Part shown: piece by piece, positions 1-7,565 of the stretch
How positions within the stretch are numbered: position 1 is the stretch's first letter
Layout: every line of letters begins with the position of its first letter
Assembly: GCA_035913415.1 (NCBI GenBank)
Contig: JAMIIV010000004.1
Location: 1-64,000, forward strand
Source of the DNA: UBA5070 sp035913415
GTDB lineage: Bacteria; Fibrobacterota; Fibrobacteria; UBA5070
Direction of reading: 5' to 3'
DNA length: 64,000 nt
Translations under genes and position numbers: made by a program
Notes under the pieces: generated by a model
What the model was told of the DNA's origin: nothing
Seen by the model: the letters and a program-made list of their open reading frames with translations, nothing else
Database searches by the model: none

Positions 1-200
1 CCATGGCTGGATTCGACGAGAAGATCCCGATGGGATTCGTGGAGGGCATGAACAACAAGATTCGCACCATCCAGAGGAGGGCCTACGGCATCCGGGACGA
101 GGAGTACCTGAGGCTCAAGATCCTGACCACAGGCCTACCCCCATGGTAGGGCAGGGACAGGTCCCGTCAGGATTTCACCCACACGAAACCGTGAAGAGCC
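1..200 (+). mobile_element. Right end of an ISL3-family insertion sequence
   Basis: After the transposase stop there is a short non-coding stretch that ends at 200. Read inward on the minus strand it begins GGCTCTTCACGGTTTCGTG, which fits ISL3-family terminal repeats (they typically start GGCTCTT). The bases after 200 (actttttc) would be the 8-bp target duplication if the element is complete. The left end lies outside the window. The AbiEii stop codon is only about 10 bases beyond the IS end, so insertion was just downstream of that gene without breaking it. Confidence 0.7.
3..149 (+). CDS. ISL3-family transposase, C-terminal end (5' truncated by window)
   Basis: The open frame entering the window ends at the stop codon at 147-149. 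Its 48 visible residues contain VEGMNNKIRTIQRRAYG followed by DEEYLRLKIL. This is the hallmark C-terminal tail of ISL3-family (IS204/IS1001/IS1096/IS1165) DDE transposases, where the glutamate of V-E-G-x-N-N is the last catalytic acid. The rest of the gene lies upstream of the window, so the start codon is not visible and the in-frame ATG at 3 is internal. A matching terminal inverted repeat follows at about 171-200, which supports an IS running in from the left. Whether the element is intact cannot be judged here. Confidence 0.85.
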   Translation: MAGFDEKIPMGFVEGMNNKIRTIQRRAYGIRDEEYLRLKILTTGLPPW

Positions 201-210
201 ACTTTTTCGA

Positions 211-1074
211 TCAGGACTTCTTCGGAAGTCGATCCAGGATCGGGCCGACAAATCCTGCCAGTTCGTGGACGACCTCGACGAGACTCCCCATCGGATGCGC
301 CGAGGTGGTCCGATCCTGGAAGGATCGCCACAACCTTTCACGCGACGGCTCTCGAGCGAACGCCTCCGTGAGACCGACGGGTATCTTGCGCGGGATGTCC
401 AGCATTCTGGCTTCGCAGGTTCTCAAAAGCGCCGACGCGCACGTTTCGAGGTCCAAGGAGTGGTTTCGCGCCAGGACGACCAGGTCGTGGTAGTCCTTCA
501 TCCGCGTGTTCACCATTCCAAGCGAATCGATCGCGGCGAGCTTCTCCGCGAACACCGTTTCGAAGGGGTAGCCGAGGAGGCGGATGGGCGGCTCTCCCAG
601 CAGGGTGGGAAATTCGATCGCGCGAGGAGCAGGAGTGATCGCGTCTCCAAAGCCGATGTCGACCTGGAGGGGAATCCTCGTTCGCTCCAGAAACGCGACA
701 AGGCGAACACGGGTGCCTTCGTGGAGCTGGTCTTCCTTGATCCGCGATACATCGACGGAGTTCTCGTCGAACCGAAGTCCATCGCGCTCCGAGGTGTCTT
801 CCCGACAGATCTCTCCGAACAGGATGCGCATGACCTCGAGGTCGGACGAGCCGTAGCCAAGCAAGTCGATGTCGCGGGTCGCGCGGAAGCCGACCCCTTC
901 CCATGCGAGGAACAAGGTCGCACCCTTGAGGACGAATCGGCTCAGGAGTGGATGGCGGGAGATTCTCTCCAACAGGCGTTCGCCTCCGTAGCGAACCAGG
1001 ACAAGGTGGTGGTCCTCCTTGCGCAGGCGGCTGATCGCGACCAGTCGATCCGCCACCGATCGTGCCCGGTTCAT
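211..1074 (-). CDS. abiEii: AbiEii/AbiGii-type nucleotidyltransferase toxin
   Basis: This 287-residue protein has the DNA polymerase beta-type nucleotidyltransferase core of AbiEii toxins. The KGATLFLAWEG segment lies near residues 47-57 and the metal-binding RDIDLLG near 63-69. The ATG at 1074 overlaps the stop of the upstream gene in an ATGA, so the pair should be translationally coupled. In characterised AbiE systems the toxin modifies RNA (tRNA in relatives such as MenT) and halts growth, aborting phage infection. All core motifs appear present, so it is probably functional. The exact substrate is unknown. Confidence 0.88.
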   Translation of the reverse strand: MNRARSVADRLVAISRLRKEDHHLVLVRYGGERLLERISRHPLLSRFVLKGATLFLAWEGVGFRATRDIDLLGYGSSDLEVMRILFGEICREDTSERDGLRFDENSVDVSRIKEDQLHEGTRVRLVAFLERTRIPLQVDIGFGDAITPAPRAIEFPTLLGEPPIRLLGYPFETVFAEKLAAIDSLGMVNTRMKDYHDLVVLARNHSLDLETCASALLRTCEARMLDIPRKIPVGLTEAFAREPSRERLWRSFQDRTTSAHPMGSLVEVVHELAGFVGPILDRLPKKS

Positions 1075-1667
1075 GGATTGACCTCCATCTGCAGGTAGGG
1101 TTCCATGACGCGCGCCATGCGGAGCTTCGTGGCGACGGCGTGCAGTTCGGCTGGAGTCGTGCGACGCTGACGGATACTGTCACGAAGGGCTTCGATGGCG
1201 ATGTCGATCCCGATCTTGTTGCGCATGCGGAAACAATCGACGACGGTCTTGGCGACGCCGTAGACGCGGATCTCCCCGCCGACATTCGTGTGGATTTCGA
1301 GTCCTTCGTGGAATGCATCCCCTGAGAAGCGGAAGATTCGCACGCGCACTCCGTCGAGCCTCGGTCTGTGGCCATGGCCCTCGATCGCGATCCAGATTTC
1401 CCTGGGGATCTGCGTGGTCAGACCATGGAACTGCAGCGCCGAAAGCAGGCAGACCACCGACCTTGGGGCGAGCTTCGCCGCCTCGACCAAGTGGAAGTGC
1501 TCGTTTCGTTCCTGATCGGGAAGCGCGTACAATCCTCGTGCGAGTCGTTCGACCTTGCCGCTCTCGACCCAGGTCCGAAGTCGCGAGGGTGGCACGCCAA
1601 GTTGCCTGATCTGCGCCGATCGCAGTGGCCCCTTCTGAAGAAAAGGGATGGGATTGAGGTCCTTCAT
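1071..1667 (-). CDS. abiEi: AbiEi-type antitoxin and autorepressor
   Basis: This 198-residue protein has an N-terminal winged-helix region (about residues 8-45, including LRSAQIRQLGVPPSRLRTWV and the G-K-V-E-R-L-A-R-G-L-Y strand typical of AbiEi) followed by the AbiEi C-terminal domain. The frame is open to 1838, but the ATG at 1667 is the better start: it opens directly at the conserved domain and lies 12 bases after an 8-bp inverted repeat that would otherwise be coding. In this family the antitoxin neutralises the type IV toxin and represses its own promoter. The toxin gene follows with a 4-base overlap. Confidence 0.87.
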   Translation of the reverse strand: MKDLNPIPFLQKGPLRSAQIRQLGVPPSRLRTWVESGKVERLARGLYALPDQERNEHFHLVEAAKLAPRSVVCLLSALQFHGLTTQIPREIWIAIEGHGHRPRLDGVRVRIFRFSGDAFHEGLEIHTNVGGEIRVYGVAKTVVDCFRMRNKIGIDIAIEALRDSIRQRRTTPAELHAVATKLRMARVMEPYLQMEVNP

Positions 1668-1679
1668 GACGGTCCAAAA

Positions 1680-1707
1680 CCTATACAAATAAGTGCAAGT
1701 GTATAGG
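1680..1707 (-). promoter_or_regulatory. Inverted-repeat operator upstream of abiEi
   Basis: CCTATACA (1680-1687) and TGTATAGG (1700-1707) form a perfect 8-bp inverted repeat with a 12-base spacer, ending 12 bases before the abiEi start. AbiEi proteins bind inverted repeats in their own promoters, so this is the likely autorepression site. This is inferred from position and symmetry; binding has not been shown. Confidence 0.65.
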
Positions 1708-1948
1708 TAATGGTTTGTGGCCGCAGGATGCTTCATGGAGCCCCGAGCGGCCTCTCTCTGAGAGTGGATGGGCTCGATGACGATCGAACGTTGCAACGGT
1801 TTCATGTTCACGCTCCGGAGATTCATGGTGATGTCCATGGTCTCTCCGGGGTGGATCAGAGGAAGCGGTCTCGGGCCCGGCCCGGTGTTCTCACCCTGCG
1901 TGTGAAAGTATATCGGATGGGCTCTTAGAGCACGACAACCGCCGGCGT

Positions 1949-2959
1949 CTACCCCCGGGTGCCGCCAAGCGCCTTCGACGCCTTCTTCCCGAGCTCCGTC
2001 AGCCGGTAGGCCTGCAGCCGACTGTTGGGCCGGCCGGGGATCGTGAACTCGATCAGACCCGTCTGGAGGGCGGGCGCCAGGTACAGTTCGCGGAAGCTCT
2101 TGCGGTCGGACAAGCCGAGCTGTTGTTGCAGATCGGAGCGCAGTCGTTCTCCGGAACCGATGGCCCCGAGCAGCATCGCGACTTGGGGGGTGACTTGAGG
2201 GGCGACTTGGGGGGTGTCTTCCAAAGTTTCGCGCAGCGCTTGCAGCATGAAGAGCACGAAGCCGGTGCAGTCACCGGCCTTGTCCGATGAGCCCAAGGCG
2301 TGGTAGTAGTCGGCCTGGTGGTCGCGCACGACGGATTCCAGCGGCAGGTCGAGGAAGACGCTCTTCCATCGCGACAGGATCAGCGTCTGCCACAGGCGAC
2401 CCAGCCTCCCGTTGCCGTCGGCGAACGGATGGATGAATTCGAACTCGTAGTGGAACACGCAACTGGCGACCAGAGGGTGCTCGTTGGTCGCGTCGTACCA
2501 GGCGAGAAGATCGTCGACCAGCGCGGGAACCCGCCCGGCGGGGGGAGCCATGTGGACCACGCGTCCTCCCTGCACGACGCCCACGCCACCTGTGCGGAAC
2601 TTCCCTGGTCGCTCGATCAATCCGTCCATCAGCAGCGCATGCGCTTGCAACAGATGCTTGCGATTGGACGGATTCCACGTGGGAAGACGCTCGTAGGCTG
2701 CGAAGGCGTTCTTGACCTCGCGGATCTCCCGTTCGGTCCCTTTCACACGTCGGCCTTCCAGGACTGCCGTGACCTGCTCCAGCGACAGCGTGTTCTGCTC
2801 GATCTCCAGGGTGGCCTGGATGGTCCGGATGCGATTCTCCTTGCGCAACCGCGGAGCCGCGGCGGCCCCCGAGGCTTGAGACGCACCCAATCGTTCTCCG
2901 ATTTCGGCGACCAACCCGATCATGGCGGAAGTGAGCTGGTACGGAGGGCGATAGCTCAT
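1949..2959 (-). CDS. Fic-domain AMP transferase with C-terminal winged helix
   Basis: This 336-residue protein has an N-terminal Fic accessory helix region, then a Fic core with the complete catalytic motif HPFADGNGRLGR near residues 176-187. The histidine acts as base and the N-G-R binds phosphate, so it should transfer AMP or a related group to a target protein. A short linker of repeated T-P-Q-V/A-P-Q-V units follows (about residues 249-260), then a winged-helix-like tail (QQQLGLSDRKSFRELYL). The ATG at 2959 is chosen because conserved Fic N-terminal sequence (SYRPPYQLT) begins there; a longer frame upstream is low-complexity. No antitoxin gene is adjacent. It may be self-inhibited or act as a stand-alone regulator. 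Confidence 0.88.
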   Translation of the reverse strand: MSYRPPYQLTSAMIGLVAEIGERLGASQASGAAAAPRLRKENRIRTIQATLEIEQNTLSLEQVTAVLEGRRVKGTEREIREVKNAFAAYERLPTWNPSNRKHLLQAHALLMDGLIERPGKFRTGGVGVVQGGRVVHMAPPAGRVPALVDDLLAWYDATNEHPLVASCVFHYEFEFIHPFADGNGRLGRLWQTLILSRWKSVFLDLPLESVVRDHQADYYHALGSSDKAGDCTGFVLFMLQALRETLEDTPQVAPQVTPQVAMLLGAIGSGERLRSDLQQQLGLSDRKSFRELYLAPALQTGLIEFTIPGRPNSRLQAYRLTELGKKASKALGGTRG

Positions 2960-3010
2960 GGAAGGGAATCTAGACTCGAATTCATGACTTGGGGGGTGAC
3001 TTGGGGGGGT
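2180..3010 (-). repeat. 12-base repeat units in and upstream of the Fic gene
   Basis: The unit GACTTGGGGGGT occurs at 2180-2191 and 2204-2215, with a variant (GACTTGAGGGGC) between them, and encodes the P-Q-V linker of the Fic protein. The same unit recurs at 2986-2997 and, with one extra G, at 2998-3010, upstream of the chosen start. The upstream copies are probably the tail of a lost related gene or a slipped duplication. Confidence 0.6.
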
Positions 3011-3238
3011 GGTTTCCCTGGGCGCCTCCCCCGCATCGGGCTCGAGGTTCCATCCGGCGGGGGCCGGGCTCCTGCGGGCTGGCGCGCCTGCGCGCGCGGC
3101 CGCCGTTGGCGGCGCCGTGTGGCCCCTCCGGATCCCTGGCGCGCGTGTGGAGCTGACCCTGGCGAAGACAACGAATCGTATCTGGCGCAGAAGTCGAAGG
3201 TTCTCCGTCGGGCTTGAGGGATCGCACACAGAGGGCCC

Positions 3239-3520
3239 TCAGTCGCCGGCGCGCCTTCGCAACAGTCGCCAGCCCAGTAGACCCAGAACGAGTGCCAGCG
3301 AGGGCAGGCCCACCCAGCAGAGATCGGAGCCCATCACCTGCAGACCCCGCCCGCTGAAGAATCCGATTCCGATGGGCGAGACACGGATGGAACGGAAGGC
3401 ATTGGGCGGAAAAACCAGGTCTGCAGTTCCCCCTCCGTTCTCTGGGGCTGCCTCTCTCGACGACGAATAGGGCGAGTGATCAGTGCTTTTTGAAAGGCAC
3501 CTCCGCCCCTTCGACCCCAT
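3239..3520 (-). CDS. Small hypothetical membrane-anchored protein or gene remnant
   Basis: I do not recognise this 93-residue frame. Its last third is a hydrophobic segment (GLPSLALVLGLLGWRLL) ending in three arginines, as in a single C-terminal membrane anchor. The N-terminal third is low in recognisable features and overlaps the 3' end of the hydrolase gene by about 40 bases, so the true start may be lower or the frame may be the surviving end of a decayed gene. There is no informative neighbour. It could be spurious. Confidence 0.3.
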   Translation of the reverse strand: MGSKGRRCLSKSTDHSPYSSSREAAPENGGGTADLVFPPNAFRSIRVSPIGIGFFSGRGLQVMGSDLCWVGLPSLALVLGLLGWRLLRRRAGD

Positions 3521-4076
3521 TGCGGCGCAGGCACTGCCAGCCTTTGCGCCAACGTGTCGAGTCCGTCGACGCCACGAGCTCCGGGGCAGACAGTACGCGA
3601 TGCCCCCGCTTCCTGGCGCCTTCCGCGGTGGAAAGCGCGCAGCCTTCCGCGAAGAATCCCGCGATCCAGATGGTCGAGCCAGGGTGGTTTTCGAACCACT
3701 CGCTCAGGGAGTCCGATCCGAAGGCGTTCGATCCGGTCTTGGTGAACAGCGGCTCGTTGGGGAGGGTGTCCTGCATCACCCAGCGTGCGCCCGGTGTGCC
3801 ACGGACCGCGGCGTGGCGTCGGAACAGGTTGCCGGGATCCCAGGGCGAGAAGGCGTTCGCGGTTCGCACCACGGGCCATCCCCTGGCGCGTGCGTGTTGG
3901 ACGAGCGCCGAGGCCGAGGCGATGGCCTGCGCCGACAGGGTGGAATCGGCGGGCCAGGCTCCCTGCGTCGAGGCGAAGTCGTGCTGGAAATCGATCAGAA
4001 GGACGACCGTGTCGGACGAGGACGTGGCGCGACCGGAGAGGGTCAGGGACAGGAAAAGGAGGATGGTGTGTATCAT
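3480..4076 (-). CDS. Secreted isochorismatase-like cysteine hydrolase
   Basis: This 198-residue protein begins with a short hydrophobic signal segment (MIHTILLFLSLTLSG), followed by an isochorismatase-fold hydrolase. The catalytic triad is visible as Asp29 in VVLLIDFQHDF, Lys113 in LFTKTGSNAF and Cys146 in AGFFAEGCALS. Family members hydrolyse amides or vinyl ethers; the substrate here is unknown. The ATG at 4076 is preferred over the ATG at 4097 because it opens directly into the signal segment. The gene is divergent from a Crp/Fnr regulator with only 10 bases between the start codons, so the regulator may control it. Confidence 0.8.
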   Translation of the reverse strand: MIHTILLFLSLTLSGRATSSSDTVVLLIDFQHDFASTQGAWPADSTLSAQAIASASALVQHARARGWPVVRTANAFSPWDPGNLFRRHAAVRGTPGARWVMQDTLPNEPLFTKTGSNAFGSDSLSEWFENHPGSTIWIAGFFAEGCALSTAEGARKRGHRVLSAPELVASTDSTRWRKGWQCLRRNGVEGAEVPFKKH

Positions 4077-4086
4077 ACCCCATACG

Positions 4087-4716
4087 ATGCGCTCCACGAC
4101 ACTCTCCGCACTTGATCCGGATCAAGACCTCGCTCGACTCCCGCCGGTGTTGTGGGAATCCGAGGGCGGCCTCGACGTGCCCGTGCGGACGAGGCTCCTG
4201 GAGGTCCTGCGTGAGGAGCACCTCGACGCGGGCGGGAAACCCTGGGTCCGTACCGAACATCTCCAGGACGAGATGGTCCTCCTCGAAGGCGCGTCCCGAC
4301 TCTTCCTGCGCGATCCGCGTGGCCGCACCTGGAACACCCACCTGCTGGTCGCCCCCTGTTTCTTCCCGCCACTGCATCTGCGCACCCGCGATGGACGTTC
4401 GTCCCTCGAAGCCGAGATGGTGCGGTCCGGGGTCGTCCAGCGCTTCGATGCCCGTGAGTTCTGTCGCCTGCGCGACGAGGTCCCCACCCTGCAGCGCCTG
4501 GGATCGCGAGTCGTCGAGGAGGAGATGGAACGGCTTCGTCGGCGGGAGGAATGGACGCTGGGGCTGGACCTCGCGACACGGGTGGACCTGCTCCTGCGCG
4601 AACGGCCCGAGGTCTGGCAGAACTTCCCGAACCAGGACATCGCGAGCTTCCTGGGCGTGACCCCGGAAGCTCTGTCGCGAGCCCTCTCGAAGGTGCGGAA
4701 ACCGACCGGGGTCTAA
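4087..4716 (+). CDS. Crp/Fnr-family transcriptional regulator
   Basis: This 209-residue protein has an N-terminal cyclic-nucleotide-binding-like beta barrel (about residues 1-120) and a long dimer helix. A C-terminal helix-turn-helix follows, with the Crp-type segment NQDIASFLGVTPEALSRALS near residues 180-199. No cysteine cluster for an Fnr iron-sulfur centre is seen. The frame is open far upstream on the opposite strand of the hydrolase, but homology begins at the ATG at 4087. It starts 10 bases from the divergent secreted hydrolase, so the two promoters lie inside each other's coding regions. Confidence 0.82.
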   Translation: MRSTTLSALDPDQDLARLPPVLWESEGGLDVPVRTRLLEVLREEHLDAGGKPWVRTEHLQDEMVLLEGASRLFLRDPRGRTWNTHLLVAPCFFPPLHLRTRDGRSSLEAEMVRSGVVQRFDAREFCRLRDEVPTLQRLGSRVVEEEMERLRRREEWTLGLDLATRVDLLLRERPEVWQNFPNQDIASFLGVTPEALSRALSKVRKPTGV

Positions 4717-4863
4717 CGATTGAGGAGGAATCGAGCGAACTTCCGCCGAGATGCGGTGAGGCTCGACCCTTGTTCGGGAGTGGAGGAAGGGATCAGAGGG
4801 GGCAGAGGTCTCGACGGAAATCGTCGGTGTAACTGAATGCGCAACAGGGCGACCGATCGCAGG

Positions 4864-4904
4864 GCGGGCGACTCGTCCATCAAGCGGCGGAGTTCGATTC
4901 CGTG
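4864..4904 (-). repeat. 41-bp direct repeat, copy A (3' end of GNAT gene)
   Basis: This 41-base segment matches 5829-5869 at about 37 positions, and 30 of 31 in its core. Read on the minus strand it encodes the last residues T-E-S-N-S-A-A and the stop of the GNAT gene, plus about 20 bases after it. Copy B supplies the same ending to the next gene upstream. The two copies bracket the acetyltransferase module. Confidence 0.85.
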
Positions 4905-5464
4905 TTCAGAAGTTCGAATAAGGGAAAGAACATCGAAACCGTCGCCGGGGCTTCGCCCTCAGGCGAACCAGTTGCCTTGATTTGAATGAATCCGTTCTTC
5001 TGATAGAAGCGGATCACCTCGGGCCGATTGTAGGCATCCACGGTGATGAACCGACAGCCGGTGCGATTCTCGGTCAGGAAAAAGGCTTTGAGAAGGATCA
5101 GGACCTTCGATCCAATTCCGGCGTTCTCAAGTTCCTTGCGGACTGCCAGGCGCCCAACCTTCACAGCTGGATGTGCCTCGAGATAGTTCTTCTGGTAGTG
5201 AGTGTACTTGCGCTTCTGACCCCTGGTCTCGAATCGAAGTGCGTCGTTGAGAAGGCTGACCAACCCCAGGATTGGCTCATTCTGGTCTCTGAGCAAAACC
5301 TTGTAGTTCTTAACCCACAAGCCACGCTCGTACGCAAGACAGTCAGCCTTGAAAAACTCGTTCAAATCCCGATCGCTGCTGAAATCATCCGGCAGTGACT
5401 CCACGTCGTCGGAGGAGAGTGGGGCAATCACCAAGTCGCCCAAGGCGAAGACATTGCGGGTCAA
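4880..5464 (-). CDS. GNAT-family acetyltransferase, probable toxin
   Basis: This 194-residue protein has the GNAT fold. The acetyl-CoA-binding segment VGRLAVRKELENAGIGSKVL lies near residues 102-121, and the late motif DAYNRPEVIRFYQKNGF near 143-159. Small GNAT proteins next to a short upstream gene commonly act as toxins that acetylate aminoacyl-tRNA (TacT/AtaT type); that role is inferred. It begins with TTG at 5464, 24 bases after the putative antitoxin. No nearby ATG preserves the N-terminal strand. Its last seven codons lie in a 41-bp repeat shared with the neighbouring gene, and its base composition is less GC-rich than its surroundings, suggesting recent arrival. Confidence 0.8.
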   Translation of the reverse strand: MTRNVFALGDLVIAPLSSDDVESLPDDFSSDRDLNEFFKADCLAYERGLWVKNYKVLLRDQNEPILGLVSLLNDALRFETRGQKRKYTHYQKNYLEAHPAVKVGRLAVRKELENAGIGSKVLILLKAFFLTENRTGCRFITVDAYNRPEVIRFYQKNGFIQIKATGSPEGEAPATVSMFFPLFELLNTESNSAA

Positions 5465-5488
5465 AACGGGATCCGTGTCGGAGCTGAA

Positions 5489-5674
5489 CTATCGGGCAGC
5501 AGCCGCAGTCGTCTTCAGCCGACGAATCGCTTCGAATGCCTTAGGAGAAAGCGTGGCATCCAGACGGTCGAGACGGATTTTCTCTGTGGACCGAGCCTCT
5601 CCGTAGAAGAGCTCAAAGAGCTCCTCAGCCTGCTCTCCCTCGATGGGAGCCGTGTCTCGAATCGCGATGGCCAT
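5489..5674 (-). CDS. Small putative antitoxin of the GNAT module
   Basis: This 61-residue protein lies immediately upstream of the GNAT gene on the same strand, 24 bases apart, in the position of the antitoxin in GNAT toxin modules. It is charged and probably helical (EGEQAEELFELFYGEA, then IRLDRLDATLSPKAFEAIRR). I do not recognise a clear ribbon-helix-helix motif, so it may be a divergent DUF1778-like protein or a different antitoxin type. An AT-rich stretch just upstream (about 5680-5690) could hold its promoter. Confidence 0.6.
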   Translation of the reverse strand: MAIAIRDTAPIEGEQAEELFELFYGEARSTEKIRLDRLDATLSPKAFEAIRRLKTTAAAAR

Positions 5675-5828
5675 AGGCCAAAAATAGCATTTCTACCAGA
5701 GAGCCAGCATGCCAGGGAAGGGTTTGTTCAGAGGTGGCGTACCAGAGCTGAGGCACGGCGAGAGGGCTCTGTGGGGGGGAGGGGAGGTCGCTCGTGAACG
5801 GTCGTGAGCTTGGCCAGATGACAACAAT

Positions 5829-5869
5829 GCGGGAGGCCCGTCCATCAAGTGGCGGAGTTCGATTCCGTG
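5829..5869 (-). repeat. 41-bp direct repeat, copy B (3' end of the membrane-protein gene)
   Basis: This is the counterpart of 4864-4904. On the minus strand it encodes T-E-S-N-S-A-T plus the stop of the 445-residue gene. With copy A it frames a segment of about 0.97 kb holding only the GNAT module, the pattern left when a unit integrates at a gene's 3' end and rebuilds that end. Confidence 0.85.
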
Positions 5870-7182
5870 GAGTCCTTGAGGGAGTGCCGCCGGGGGCTAC
5901 CGGGGCGTCTGAGAAGAATCCCTGCCAAGGCCGATGCCAGGATCACGAGGGCCGATATGCCGTGGATCCAGATCGTCCAGGTGTCGGACACCGTCCACTG
6001 TGGTACCTGCACCGAAGGAATGGGCGTGGACGCGCGGGCCCAGGCGATCCAGGCGTCGGCGACGGGCATCTGCCCCAGCGCGAAGCGGGTGCGCCCGCCG
6101 ATCCGGAGAGGGAATCCGAAGAATCGGATGCTCGCTTCCAGGTCGCGGGCGAAGGCCGTGTCGCCGAACCGCCGCGCGGTGGCGAGCGTGACGATGGTGG
6201 ACGAGGATCCGATGCCCCAGATCACGGGGCCGGAGTCGTAGTCCCCTTCGCTTGACGAATCGATCGGGAATTCCCGCACCAGCGGCAGTCCGAGCCGGGT
6301 GGTGTAGAAGGTCTCCCGCAGTCGCAGGTACTGCTCACGTGCGAAGGTCGTGTCAATTTCCGACATGGCCCAGGCGAACAAGGTCTGGCTGGATCCCCGG
6401 GGCGACTGGACCACTTGGCCATCCGGGTGGTCGAGCTCGAAGGGCGGCATTCCCAAGGTGGGATCGAGGCGCGTGCGGACCAGAGCCACCCAGCGACGAA
6501 CCACCTCCCTGTAACGTGTGGTGTCCATGGTGCGGTCGTACGAGGTCAGCGCCAGCATGGCCATCACGTTGTCGCCGCTCCAGGCCATCCCCTCGTACGA
6601 GGGCTGGAAGGGATTCTCCGTGTCGCGGTAGGCCGCGGCGATCGAGTCGAGTCCGATCTGCCAGCGATTGAGCAGCCCCGTATCGCGCGTTCCCTCCAGC
6701 TCGATGATGCGCCCGCGCAGAAGACTGGTCCACGCCGCCCAGAACACGCCGTAGCGCGGCGCGACCTCTTCGGGAAAGATACGGGTCCCTTCGTACGATT
6801 CGATCGCTCCCAACGCCTGCCGCGCCGCCGTGGACGCTTCACGCCGTAGCGTTTCATCCTGACTGGCCTTGGCCAGATCACACCAGGCCAACCCTGTCAG
6901 GACATGCTGGAAGAAGAACCCTTCCGGATAGATGCGCTGCATGTCGCGGGCCGCGCCGTCCTCGATGGCCTCCTGCAGGAAGCGCAACTGCGCGTGGATG
7001 GCCTGTTCGCGCGAAGGGCTGACCGGGTCCAGCGAGGTCGCGGGAAGGTGGAGAAACACGTTGGATGCGACCACGAGCATCGTGACGCAAAGCGCGAAGG
7101 CGAGGCCGACGAACCTCCATACGTTGTGAGGGCGATGCGCCGAACGGGATGCTGATGGACGCTCAGGAAAAGGGATGCCCAT
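5845..7182 (-). CDS. Membrane-anchored hypothetical protein, probable alpha/alpha-toroid ectodomain
   Basis: I cannot name this 445-residue protein. An N-terminal membrane helix (VGLAFALCVTMLVVASNVFL, residues 25-44) is followed by a soluble domain rich in paired helices and a second membrane segment near the C terminus (ISALVILASALAGILL). Short conserved-looking blocks, such as EGMAWSGDNVMAML and DYDSGPVIWGIG, resemble substrate-pocket motifs of alpha/alpha-barrel enzymes acting on sugars or terpenoids; that comparison is tentative. The start is 27 bases after the phosphatase stop, so it may be the last gene of that transcript. Its final codons lie in the 41-bp repeat shared with the GNAT gene. 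Confidence 0.6.
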   Translation of the reverse strand: MGIPFPERPSASRSAHRPHNVWRFVGLAFALCVTMLVVASNVFLHLPATSLDPVSPSREQAIHAQLRFLQEAIEDGAARDMQRIYPEGFFFQHVLTGLAWCDLAKASQDETLRREASTAARQALGAIESYEGTRIFPEEVAPRYGVFWAAWTSLLRGRIIELEGTRDTGLLNRWQIGLDSIAAAYRDTENPFQPSYEGMAWSGDNVMAMLALTSYDRTMDTTRYREVVRRWVALVRTRLDPTLGMPPFELDHPDGQVVQSPRGSSQTLFAWAMSEIDTTFAREQYLRLRETFYTTRLGLPLVREFPIDSSSEGDYDSGPVIWGIGSSSTIVTLATARRFGDTAFARDLEASIRFFGFPLRIGGRTRFALGQMPVADAWIAWARASTPIPSVQVPQWTVSDTWTIWIHGISALVILASALAGILLRRPGSPRRHSLKDSTESNSAT

Positions 7183-7209
7183 GGGGAGGAAGCTAGATCG
7201 AATCGTGCC

Positions 7210-7539
7210 TCAATGCGCTACTCCCAACAGCCTCGGAACCTTCTCGCGGAGGATCGAGACCAGTTCGGGATCCATGTACTCGAAGTCGTCGGGGATACCC
7301 AGGCAAACCACGCGCTTGTCGCGCAACGATTTGGAGAATCGCTCCTGGAGCTTCTTCTGGTGCCGCTTCTCCATCACGAACACGACATCGGCCCAGTCCA
7401 GAGTTTCGGCATCCAGAGGTGTTTCGGCATCGGGGGCCAAACCGGCCGACGCGGTCTGCCATCCGCAATGGCCGGAAAAGATCCGCTCCGCGGTGGGGCT
7501 GCGAAGGCGGTTGCGGCTGCAGACGAAGAGGAGGCGCAC
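7210..7539 (-). CDS. Low-molecular-weight protein-tyrosine phosphatase-like protein
   Basis: This 109-residue protein begins V-R-L-L-F-V-C-S-R-N and carries the C-x5-R-S catalytic loop (Cys7 to Arg13). A candidate general-acid aspartate is in YMDPEL near the C terminus, so the active site looks complete. It belongs to the short (about 110 residue) branch of the family. I use the GTG at 7539, which begins at the first strand; upstream sequence in this frame overlaps the nuclease gene and is not conserved in type. It follows the DUF2357 nuclease by about 26 bases on the same strand and may be the last gene of the DISARM-McrBC train. A role in defence is not established. Confidence 0.8.
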   Translation of the reverse strand: MRLLFVCSRNRLRSPTAERIFSGHCGWQTASAGLAPDAETPLDAETLDWADVVFVMEKRHQKKLQERFSKSLRDKRVVCLGIPDDFEYMDPELVSILREKVPRLLGVAH

Positions 7540-7565
7540 TGTAGGATGCCTTTCCCGATGTTGTT

